A DNA stretch of 64,000 nucleotides from Rhodospirillales bacterium. Its GTDB lineage: Bacteria > Pseudomonadota > Alphaproteobacteria > Rhodospirillales > UBA2165. Positions within the stretch are counted from its first letter, which is position 1; every line of letters begins with the position of its first letter. The translations under genes and the position numbers were made by a program. Shown in pieces: positions 54,440 through 62,435 of the stretch. The stretch spans positions 4,061 to 68,060 of the forward strand of contig DUBF01000098.1 of the NCBI GenBank assembly GCA_012960465.1, given 5' to 3'. The notes beneath the pieces were generated by a model, which made no database searches, had not been told where the DNA came from, and saw nothing but the letters and a program-made list of their open reading frames with translations.

Positions 54440-55525
54440 TTATTTAACGACGTAGCGCACTGGCCATTTATAACCAACTTTCTCAGCCGCATCCAAAGTT
54501 GCATTCAAGATAGCTTTTGCAGGCATACCTTCTTTTTCCAAAGTATTGGCATGCATTTGTGGCCATTTAGCCAGTTTTTTTGCCCAAGCTAAACGCGGTC
54601 CTGGTCCAAGCTCTTTAACGGTAATGTTCTTACGCAACCAAGCCATATCTTTTTCATAGCCCTTTTTGTTGAATGTACCGGTAAGAACGCGATAACGATC
54701 AGCAACTTCCATGAAGATTGGCTTAACTTCTGCTGGCAAACCTTTCCAGAAACGGTTGTTAACCGTCAACGCGTGCCAGGTGATCGAGCCAAAGCCGATA
54801 GTCGTGTAATATTTTCCAACTTCATGAAGCTTAAAGACTGGACCCCAAGCACTTGGGAACATTATGCCTCCTTCAGCAACACCAGTTTTAATTTTCTGAT
54901 ACCAGCCAGGAAGACCATCCGTTACTGGAATGATACCGATACCAGCTTGTTTCATCCAGTTAAGGTTCAAGCCTGCGCCCAAAATCTTATGACCTTTAAG
55001 ATCACCAACGGAGTTCCAATCAAAGTTTGTTCCGAGATTATAGCCGCCATCTCCAATGATCGCTAGCAGCGTCTGGTTAAATTTTTGGAATCGTTTAGCA
55101 AGACTAGGAAACTGCTTATAAACAGACGTTGCTATGGCAACAGACTGAACTGGGTCCATAGTGCCAAAAGGCAACATGATTTGGAATGCATGCATTTTCA
55201 ACTTAGATGCTTCGAAGCAATAACAGAAGCCTCCAACGTCAATAACACCGTTTTGCACACCCTCAAAAACTTCAAACACTTTGACGATTGATCCACTATA
55301 ACCTTCAATAAAGTTAATTTTATGGCTGGTTTTAGCTTCCACAGCTTTTTTCAATTCTGTTTGAAAAAAGTTTTTCATCAATCCTGCATAGACGACTGTC
55401 GGCGGATGTCCAGATCCTATTCTAACATTGATGGTTTTAGCATCAGCGCCAGGCGCAGTTGCTAATGATCCAGCTACAAAACCTATTGCTGCTAGACCTA
55501 GTAGAGATTTCTTTAATAAATTCAT
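54440..55525 (-). CDS. dctP: TRAP transporter substrate-binding protein (DctP)
   Basis: The periplasmic receptor of the TRAP system, 361 residues from the ATG at 55525. A GGGAGGAA site supports this start; the track ORF runs 60 codons further upstream. The first ~30 residues are a signal peptide (KKSLLGLAAIGFVAGSLATAPGADA). FEVFEGVQNGVIDVG, the GLPGWYQKIKTGVAEGG segment and the long C-terminal helices are DctP-family features. The Arg that normally grips the ligand carboxylate cannot be placed with certainty by eye. Substrate unresolved. Confidence 0.9.
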   Translation of the reverse strand: MNLLKKSLLGLAAIGFVAGSLATAPGADAKTINVRIGSGHPPTVVYAGLMKNFFQTELKKAVEAKTSHKINFIEGYSGSIVKVFEVFEGVQNGVIDVGGFCYCFEASKLKMHAFQIMLPFGTMDPVQSVAIATSVYKQFPSLAKRFQKFNQTLLAIIGDGGYNLGTNFDWNSVGDLKGHKILGAGLNLNWMKQAGIGIIPVTDGLPGWYQKIKTGVAEGGIMFPSAWGPVFKLHEVGKYYTTIGFGSITWHALTVNNRFWKGLPAEVKPIFMEVADRYRVLTGTFNKKGYEKDMAWLRKNITVKELGPGPRLAWAKKLAKWPQMHANTLEKEGMPAKAILNATLDAAEKVGYKWPVRYVVK

Positions 55526-56160
55526 ATTATTTCCTCCCAAAGGGATTTTACTATTTGGGCCAAAGACTAATCCTCTGGCCTCGTACGTCAACATTTGCGT
55601 AATATTAGTTACACAATTTCTAACTCTTATAAAAGACTTAATTGATATATGCCAAACTCTCGTTCGAATAACGGTATGAATACTTCTGTTAAGATATATA
55701 ACCATTCACTTTGCACGATTGAATCCAGCAAGAGCGCTCGTGCCAGATCAACACAATACATACAAAACTTCAACACCGCTTTTTAGAGAGCTAATCTCTT
55801 TTATCCGCGAAGTACTAATTTTATCTTCTGTGTCGAAAGAATTTAAATGTCTAATCTACTTCTCATTAGCGTCTACCTCTCATTAGCGCGTTTATTACGC
55901 CACTTAGTAGCACCATTAGCTAAATATTTTTAACGAAACCGGGTCAATTTTTTAATTTGTACCTAGGATCCAATTGATCCCACCTTAAAGCTTTTGTGAA
56001 ACGAAAATTTGTAATTCAGCAGGAAAAAAACATGTCTTAATTGACTCTTCTTTTTGTGTAAAATGCATATAAATAATAACGAGCTATTGCTTTTCACCCC
56101 ATACAAAATAAGATAAATGCCTTTAAGGACGGAAAATACAAAAGTTAAATGGGGGGACTC
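55526..56160. promoter_or_regulatory. 635-base divergent intergenic region
   Basis: No gene is visible between dctP (leftward) and the flavin reductase (rightward). It is AT-rich. An 11-bp direct repeat TCTCATTAGCG occurs at 55861-55871 and 55878-55888 (17-base period), and a shorter CATTAGC copy lies at about 55914-55920. The repeats could be binding sites for a regulator of either gene. No clear hairpin or known riboswitch was found. Confidence 0.35.
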
Positions 56161-56676
56161 ATGAATAATTCGGTGGGTATATCAGAATATGATTTTAAGA
56201 TCGGTATGCGACAACTCGCCGCTGCAGTAAACATTATAACAACAACTCATAATGGGGAAAAAGAAGGATTAACGGCAACCGCCGCTTGTTCTGTTTCTGC
56301 AGAGCCTCCACAATTACTTGTTTGCGTAAATACTGAAGCGGGTGGCCATGATCTTATAAAAATAACAAAAAAATTTGCTCTTAATGTTTTGAGACGAGAT
56401 CAGGAACATATTGCGGCTCGCTTTGCAGGTATGGATGGTGCCGACCGAACTGATCGTTTTGGATTGGGTAAATGGTCTGAAATTATCACGGGAGCCCCAT
56501 GTCTTGATGGAGCTTTAGTCAATTTTGATTGCGAAGTTATCCAGCATGTATCCGCAGGCACACATTCAATTTTCATAGGCCATATAATTGGCAGCAGGAC
56601 TGAAAACGAAGGCGGCCCACCTTTAATGTACGGCGGGGGAGTATTTACCGGCCTAGCTAATCGTGAAAATGTCTAA
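56161..56676 (+). CDS. Flavin reductase-like domain protein (HpaC-type)
   Basis: A 171-residue split-barrel flavin reductase, which supplies reduced FMN/FAD to a separate monooxygenase. GMRQLAAAVNIITTTHNGEKEGLTATAACSVSAEPPQLLVCV is the family N-terminal block, then FALNVLRRDQEHIAARFAG and GAPCLDGALVNFDCEV; the usual C-terminal G[D/H]-type loop is present as IFIGHIIG. The ATG at 56161 follows a run of Gs (GGGGGGA) as ribosome site. No oxygenase partner is adjacent; the LLM enzyme at 17.5 kb is one candidate. It is the first rightward gene after the long divergent region. Confidence 0.88.
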   Translation: MNNSVGISEYDFKIGMRQLAAAVNIITTTHNGEKEGLTATAACSVSAEPPQLLVCVNTEAGGHDLIKITKKFALNVLRRDQEHIAARFAGMDGADRTDRFGLGKWSEIITGAPCLDGALVNFDCEVIQHVSAGTHSIFIGHIIGSRTENEGGPPLMYGGGVFTGLANRENV

Positions 56677-56719
56677 AGTTTCGGCGTTAGACCCTACGAT
56701 CAATGCGCAGGTAATAGGG

Positions 56720-57061
56720 CTATTTTGATGGGTATGGCATAATGACGAGAATTGTAGCAATTTCGTTTGTGTTATTAATTATAGAACGCCCCTCGTCGGG
56801 TTCCAAATAAATTGAATCTAGGTTGCTCAACGTAACCTCATCGCCATCTGTTTTGATAGTAATATTTCCACCCACGCAAACATAGCATTTCTCTAATGGG
56901 GTTGCTGTATGCGTTGTGCCTCCACCGGGCAAAAAATATGAAAGACCAACCCAGAAATTTTCAGCGTCACTGGCATCGTGACCTTGAAGGCGAAAACCTT
57001 TCATATCAAAATGTCCGCCAGCTTCATATGGCATGACGTCGCTCAATCGGTTAACTTTCAT
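56720..57061 (-). CDS. Cupin domain protein
   Basis: A 113-residue single-domain cupin. GGTTHTATPLEKCYVCVGGNITI corresponds to cupin motif 1 (metal-binding His/Glu region, here with H..., E), and DSIYLEPDEGRSIINN to motif 2. The ATG at 57061 follows GGGAA; the track start adds 13 residues. Conserved metal ligands are only partly present by eye, so catalysis is uncertain. It lies on the opposite strand between the flavin reductase and the molybdopterin enzyme and is divergent from the latter. Confidence 0.78.
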   Translation of the reverse strand: MKVNRLSDVMPYEAGGHFDMKGFRLQGHDASDAENFWVGLSYFLPGGGTTHTATPLEKCYVCVGGNITIKTDGDEVTLSNLDSIYLEPDEGRSIINNTNEIATILVIMPYPSK

Positions 57062-57481
57062 TTCATTTCCCAAGATTATGATAAATTGATCCGATAACAC
57101 TATCGATGTTTTTTTTCACCGTCAACGACACAAAATAAAGCGCAGACAATGCTTTAACACTTCACATTAAAATTTTATGTTAGCGTTCAAAGTTGTCGAA
57201 AGCTAGTCTAACAAGGCAAAGCATACCGAGAGTTTAAGCGAGAAGAGATTTTTCCTGAAGGCATTACGACGAAGGTCATTGTTTAATGAAATTATGTCAA
57301 TACGCACCTTGCGTTTGAACCGCACGTTTGTAATTAATAAACTATTAGTATAAATCTCAAATTACAGGATTTAATTTAAAAATTTTTACTGATAAAATAA
57401 AATAAACCTGAAAAAATTAGGTGTGGAAAACTGCTGTAAGTGCAACATTTTTCATTATGTAATTCATCGGAGAAAACAGAT
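57062..57481. promoter_or_regulatory. 420-base divergent intergenic region
   Basis: No gene is visible between the cupin (leftward) and the molybdopterin large subunit (rightward). It is AT-rich and must hold promoters for both. A GGAGAA ribosome site lies just before 57482. A short open stretch near 57290-57315 encodes CQYAPC-like residues but has no support as a gene. I found no convincing operator or hairpin. Confidence 0.4.
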
Positions 57482-60460
57482 ATGGGGTCTTTGAAGTTCT
57501 CACTTATTTTATATGGCTTGCGCATCCTTTTATGGCTACAAGCTCTTCGTTATCAAGCTTTTAGGGATCGTTTAAAAGAGAAAAACTTCACAGCTCAAAT
57601 GAAGACCAAAGACAATTCAATTGGACGTTGGTTTACCTTTAAAGATGGAAGCGTTTCTTCTGGTCGCGGAATTAAAATCGATGCAGACATCATATTAACT
57701 TTCAAAACATCTGAGGTTGCTGCACGACTTCTAATGCCACCAATTAATCAATTGGAGCAGATAAATGCGATGAAGGACTTCCTCTTAAGCCTGGAAGGTC
57801 CGGATAATCTTGCCTTATGGTTCACGCAAACTGTAATGCAAACTCAAACTATCGGCTGGAAATATGGTATAGATATGGGTGGTGGCATCACTCGTTTTAC
57901 CAATATGACCAATGGTGGCCCAGTTTTTCTATATGTCAAAGACAATAAACTCATCCGCATAACACCGATTGATTTTGATGATAGCGATCCAGACACCTAT
58001 ACAATTAAAGCACGCGGTAAAACATTTAAACCCCCACGCAAAACAACTCTCGCGCCACATGGTATGAATTGGAAGAGCATGCTCAATTCACCTGATCGCT
58101 TGCTTTACCCAATGAAGCGTGTCGATTTTGACCCTAATGGGGAACGCAACCAACAGAACCGCGGATCATCTGGTTATGAACGTATAAGCTGGGATAAAGC
58201 ACTGGATATTGTAGCAGGTGAGATCAAGCGAATAAAAAAAGAGCACGGCCCAGGTGCTATCGCGAACTCACATGGCTCGCACCACACCTGGGGTAACGTA
58301 GGATACTATTTAAGTGCCGACTTTAAATTCATTAATGCCGTTGGTATGACGCGCGTACTGCATAACCCGGACAGTTGGGAGGGCTGGTACTGGGGCGCCG
58401 CCCACCATTGGGGCGGCTCACTACGAGTTGGCCAGTCTGAGACTTACGGCACCGTTGAAGATTTACTTAAAGAAGCGGAAATGGTTGTTTTTTGGTCCAG
58501 TAACCCTGAAGGAACTAGCGGGGCCTATGGATCTTTAGAGGGTACTGTACGCCGTAAATGGTTGAAAGAACTCGATATCGATATTGTGCACATAGATCCT
58601 TATTATAATGACACAGCACAATTTCTTGGTGGTAAATGGTTGGCCCCAAAACCAACCTCCTCGCCAGCTCTGTCCATGGCGATCGCGAACGTTTGGATTG
58701 AAGAAGGCCTCTATGATAAAGACTTCGTTGCAAAACGTACGACAGGTTTTGACAAATGGAAAGTCTATTTGATGGGTGAAGATGACGGGGTTCCGAAAAC
58801 ACCCGAATGGGCCGCGGCAGAAACCAACCTCAAAGCGAAAGATATTCGAGCACTTGCACGCAAATGGGGTAACCGCAAAGTTTATTTGGCAGCGGGGGGC
58901 TGGGGTAACGGTCACGGCGGTGCCTGCCGAAATGCTACTGGTATTCAATGGGCACGTTCACTTGTTTGTTTAATGGCTATGCAAGGAATTGGTAAACCCG
59001 GCGTTAATATGGGTAATCTACAATGGGGAACCCCGGTTGATACCACTTTTTATTTCCCGGGCTATGCTGAGGGGGGCATGTCAGGTGACCTGCACCATAC
59101 GGCAATGTCAGTTGAGCTTTATCAAAGGATGCCTCAACTACCGAGCCTTAATACCGTAGAACAAGTAATACCTAGACTATGGCTACCGGAAGCAATTCTT
59201 GAAGGCAAAGCTGAAGGCTATGCTTGGGATGGTAAAAGCATTGAAGCCCAATTTAACAAAATTTCTTACCCAAAACCGGGTTATTCACCAGTTAAAATGC
59301 TCTACAAAATTGGTGGCTCCATTTTTGGCACAATGGCAGATACTAATCGTCACGTAAAAATGTATAGTTCACCCAATCTGGAGTTCTGCGTTAGTCAGGC
59401 AATGTATAATGAAGGTGAAACTAAATTCGCCGATATTATTTTGCCCGCCTGCACGAATTTTGAACGCCCAGATATTAGTGAATGGGCGGCACTTGGAGGT
59501 TATGCACACCACGGACAGACACAACTTAACAACCGAGTTGCAGTATTCCAGCATCAAGCCATAAAACCAATGGGTGAGTCAAAATCTGACTATACAATTT
59601 TCTCAGAAATCTGTGAGCGCCTGGGGCTTAGCGCATATTTCACTGAAGGTATATCGGAGCTCGATTGGGCAAAGCGTATCTTTGATGCTTCCGATTTGCC
59701 GCAAATAATCTCATGGAAAAAATTCATAAAAAAAGGCTATGTAGTCATCCCACCCGAGAAAGAAGAACTCCGTGATCCACTTTCATGGAATTGGTACTAC
59801 GAGGGACGTAAAAAAGATGTACCGGAACCGATGCCTCTACCCTCTGATTACAAAGATGGGTATTTGGAAGGTATCCAAACCCAATCTGGTAAAATCGAGT
59901 TCGAAGCGCAAAGCCTAAAACGGTTTGATTCTGAAGATCCAGAAAGACCGCCAGTGGTTAAATATACTCGGCCTTTTGACCCAGAACGTGAGGCAAAATA
60001 TCCACTTCGGATGCTAACACCACATCCCCGTTTCTCTTTTCACACGCAAGGTGACGGGAAAGATAGCTATATTAATAATATTAAAGATCATCGGATTGAA
60101 GTTGATGGTTATTACTACTGGATCATTCGGATTAACGCCAAGGATGCCAAAGAACGTAACATAAAAATGCATGACTTGGTTAAAGTCCACAACGATCAAG
60201 GTGGTGTTGTTTGTGCTGCTCTAGTCACTGAGCGATTACCCCAAGGCTCGGCGCACGGCTACGAATCTTGCGCAACCTATGATCCACTTGGTGAGCCAGG
60301 TAACTCTGTTGACCGTGGCGGAATTTTGAATCTTTTAACACCGAAGAAATCCCAGATAAAGAAGGGGCACTCTATGGGAAGCTCGACGGCTTTGGTTGAA
60401 ATTGAGTTGTGGGATGGCAAGGCTGAACACAAAGTTGCAACCGCCGTAGCCGCAGAATAG
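57482..60460 (+). CDS. Transhydroxylase-like molybdopterin enzyme, large subunit, with N-terminal SCP2-like extension
   Basis: A 992-residue DMSO-reductase-family protein close to the large subunit of pyrogallol-phloroglucinol transhydroxylase (Pelobacter, ~875 residues) and resorcinol hydroxylase. From about residue 145 the two run in parallel: [24 protein letters not shown]-type and YERISWD segments, [28 protein letters not shown], and late [13 protein letters not shown]. There is no N-terminal CxxC cluster motif, as in transhydroxylase. His267, Asp297 and Ser298 align with His144, Asp174 and the Mo ligand Ser175, but Arg153 aligns with Tyr276. Residues ~7-20 form a hydrophobic helix and ~30-125 look like an SCP2 fold. 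The ATG at 57482 follows GGAGAA; the GTG track start adds 14 codons. No Tat signal, so cytoplasmic. Confidence 0.85.
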   Translation: MGSLKFSLILYGLRILLWLQALRYQAFRDRLKEKNFTAQMKTKDNSIGRWFTFKDGSVSSGRGIKIDADIILTFKTSEVAARLLMPPINQLEQINAMKDFLLSLEGPDNLALWFTQTVMQTQTIGWKYGIDMGGGITRFTNMTNGGPVFLYVKDNKLIRITPIDFDDSDPDTYTIKARGKTFKPPRKTTLAPHGMNWKSMLNSPDRLLYPMKRVDFDPNGERNQQNRGSSGYERISWDKALDIVAGEIKRIKKEHGPGAIANSHGSHHTWGNVGYYLSADFKFINAVGMTRVLHNPDSWEGWYWGAAHHWGGSLRVGQSETYGTVEDLLKEAEMVVFWSSNPEGTSGAYGSLEGTVRRKWLKELDIDIVHIDPYYNDTAQFLGGKWLAPKPTSSPALSMAIANVWIEEGLYDKDFVAKRTTGFDKWKVYLMGEDDGVPKTPEWAAAETNLKAKDIRALARKWGNRKVYLAAGGWGNGHGGACRNATGIQWARSLVCLMAMQGIGKPGVNMGNLQWGTPVDTTFYFPGYAEGGMSGDLHHTAMSVELYQRMPQLPSLNTVEQVIPRLWLPEAILEGKAEGYAWDGKSIEAQFNKISYPKPGYSPVKMLYKIGGSIFGTMADTNRHVKMYSSPNLEFCVSQAMYNEGETKFADIILPACTNFERPDISEWAALGGYAHHGQTQLNNRVAVFQHQAIKPMGESKSDYTIFSEICERLGLSAYFTEGISELDWAKRIFDASDLPQIISWKKFIKKGYVVIPPEKEELRDPLSWNWYYEGRKKDVPEPMPLPSDYKDGYLEGIQTQSGKIEFEAQSLKRFDSEDPERPPVVKYTRPFDPEREAKYPLRMLTPHPRFSFHTQGDGKDSYINNIKDHRIEVDGYYYWIIRINAKDAKERNIKMHDLVKVHNDQGGVVCAALVTERLPQGSAHGYESCATYDPLGEPGNSVDRGGILNLLTPKKSQIKKGHSMGSSTALVEIELWDGKAEHKVATAVAAE

Positions 60461-60493
60461 TTATAAGAGAATAACAAAGAGAGAAATAAGACT

Positions 60494-61333
60494 ATGTCTA
60501 AATGGAACCTTATCATAGATATTGAGAACTGCACGAATTGCAATATGTGTGTACTCGCTTGCCAAGATGAACATGTCGACAATTCTTTCCCTGGCTATGC
60601 CGAGGAAATGCCAAAGCACGGTGCTCGTTGGATTGAGATAATGAGAAAAGAACGCGGTCAAGCTCCAATGATAGATGTCGCTTACATGCCAGTAATGTGT
60701 CAGCATTGCGATGATGCCCCATGTATCAAAGCCGCGGACAACTCTGCTATTACAAAACGTGCCGATGGCATCGTAATAATCGATCCTATAAAAGCTAAAG
60801 GCCAAAAACACATAGTTGAAAGCTGTCCATATAATGCAATTTGGTGGAATGAAAAATTGCAACTTCCTCAAATTTGGATTTTCGACGCCCATTTACTTGA
60901 TGAGGGTTGGAAACAACCACGAGCTGCTTCAGTTTGTGCGACAGAGGCTATTATCGCAAAAAAAGTCAGTGATACCGAGATGCAAAAAATAGTCGAATCT
61001 GAGAGCCTAGAAATTCTTCATCCCGAATTCAGTACAAAGCCTCGAGTTTATTATAAAAACCTTCATCGATATAATAAATGTTTTATAGGTGGTAGTGTAG
61101 CAGCGGAAAAAGGCGGTACTACCGATTGTGTAAAGGGTGCTAATGTTAAGCTCAGCCAAAACTCAATCATAATTGCCGAAGGTACGACCGATGTTTTTGG
61201 CGATTTTAAATTTGATAAGCTAGATGAAAAAAGTGGCTCTTATGAAATTGAAATTTCAGCTGAAGGCTATACTTCAAAATCCATTAAAATAGAATTGAAA
61301 GCGAGTATAACATTAGAAGATATTTATTTGTAA
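60494..61333 (+). CDS. Transhydroxylase-like iron-sulfur subunit with C-terminal Cna-B-like domain
   Basis: A 279-residue partner of the large subunit, 33 bases downstream. Ferredoxin-like motif I is C13-x2-C16-x2-C19-x3-C23, motif II is C69-x2-C72-x4-C77, and C111 and C148 are the later single ligands. The motif that should read CTxC ... PRC (residues 128, 131 and 144) is instead Trp, Asp and Ala, so the second cluster of the chain cannot form in the usual way. Two 4Fe-4S clusters remain likely. STKPRVYYKNLHRY and the following region match transhydroxylase beta. Residues ~208-279 form a Cna-B/carboxypeptidase-regulatory-like beta domain (FGDFKFDKL), also as in transhydroxylase beta. Confidence 0.85.
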   Translation: MSKWNLIIDIENCTNCNMCVLACQDEHVDNSFPGYAEEMPKHGARWIEIMRKERGQAPMIDVAYMPVMCQHCDDAPCIKAADNSAITKRADGIVIIDPIKAKGQKHIVESCPYNAIWWNEKLQLPQIWIFDAHLLDEGWKQPRAASVCATEAIIAKKVSDTEMQKIVESESLEILHPEFSTKPRVYYKNLHRYNKCFIGGSVAAEKGGTTDCVKGANVKLSQNSIIIAEGTTDVFGDFKFDKLDEKSGSYEIEISAEGYTSKSIKIELKASITLEDIYL

Positions 61334-61510
61334 AATATCTCGAGGCTGCTTATTGCAAAATTATTTTTTACAGACCCATGTTATTTGGTAATTAATTTAA
61401 ATTTTAAACTAATGAAGATATCGGTTATAATTTATTAAAATAACGTAATATTTAATGAACTAATAACATCATGCAAATTTAAAACTGATAAAACGAGGGG
61501 GATCACCGCA

Positions 61511-62371
61511 ATGAATTTTGTAACAAATATTATTTTACCATTAGCGCTAGCTTTCATCATGTTCTCTCTTGGGCTTGGATTAACCTCAAAAGACTTTGCC
61601 CGCGTTGTCCTTCAACCAAAGGATTTTTTCGCGGGTCTCCTATCTCAGGTAATTTTACTGCCGATAGTCGGTTTTGTTCTAGTATCAAGCTTCACAGTAT
61701 CACCTGAAATTGCACTTGGTGTAATGATCATTGCCGCGGCACCCGGCGGCGTTACTTCAAATATTCTAACCTCTTTTGGTCGTGGTGACGTTGCGTTATC
61801 TATCTCTCTTACCGCTGTCATTAGCCTATTAAGTGTCATTACAATACCATTAATCGTTGGGTTATCTTATGCACATTTCTTTGGGCAAACCGTAAAAGGT
61901 GACATATCAATTACACGGATTGCTATTAGTGTATTTGCCATCGTCACAGTACCCGTCCTTATTGGTTTATGTGTTCGACATTTTGCTGAAAACTTTGCTA
62001 GCCGTTTTGCTGAAGTAAGCAAGAAAATATCCGCCGTTCTTTTTACACTTGTTCTGCTAGGTGCTATATTTCAGGAACGTAATAATATCGCCGAATATTA
62101 CGCAGATACAGGCCTGATCACGTTTACTCTGAATATAGTAATGATTGCACTTGCCTGGGGTATAGCTTCAGTATTTGGTTCAGGAACACAACAAAAAATT
62201 GCCATTTCAATAGAATGTGGTTTGCAAAACGGTACCGTAGCTATCGCCGTTGCAACGCTTTTATTCAATGGTGGACCGACTGTAATTCCAGCTGCGACTT
62301 ATAGCCTAACAATGTTTCTTACAGCACTAATATTTATTTACATCTTGCGCCGTAATTATAATCCCAGTTAA
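61511..62371 (+). CDS. BASS-family bile acid:sodium symporter-like carrier
   Basis: A 286-residue membrane protein with about nine to ten helices. MFSLGLGLTSKDFARVVLQPK, ILLPIVGFVLV, AAAPGGVTSNILTSFGRGDVALSISLTA and ECGLQNGTVAIAVATLL are conserved BASS segments with sodium-site residues (Gly-Gly-x-x-Ser/Thr-Asn and Glu-x-Gly-x-Gln-Asn). It lies 177 bases after the transhydroxylase-like pair on the same strand, with a GAGGGGG site. Import of the enzyme's aromatic or other organic-acid substrate is plausible but unproved. It converges with the AOR gene. Confidence 0.88.
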   Translation: MNFVTNIILPLALAFIMFSLGLGLTSKDFARVVLQPKDFFAGLLSQVILLPIVGFVLVSSFTVSPEIALGVMIIAAAPGGVTSNILTSFGRGDVALSISLTAVISLLSVITIPLIVGLSYAHFFGQTVKGDISITRIAISVFAIVTVPVLIGLCVRHFAENFASRFAEVSKKISAVLFTLVLLGAIFQERNNIAEYYADTGLITFTLNIVMIALAWGIASVFGSGTQQKIAISIECGLQNGTVAIAVATLLFNGGPTVIPAATYSLTMFLTALIFIYILRRNYNPS

Positions 62372-62435
62372 CAATAATAGCTGATTTAATTTTTATAAAT
62401 AAATCAATTGGTTAAAACTTAGTTTTTATTTTTAC

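Noticed and set aside
57285-57320. CQYAPC-like cysteine-rich stretch upstream of the transhydroxylase-like gene
   Set aside because: Only about a dozen residues between stops; no coherent gene.
62372-62435. Terminator between the BASS and AOR genes
   Set aside because: Only a weak AT-only stem (TGATTTA/TAAATCA) with an 11-base loop; not convincing.
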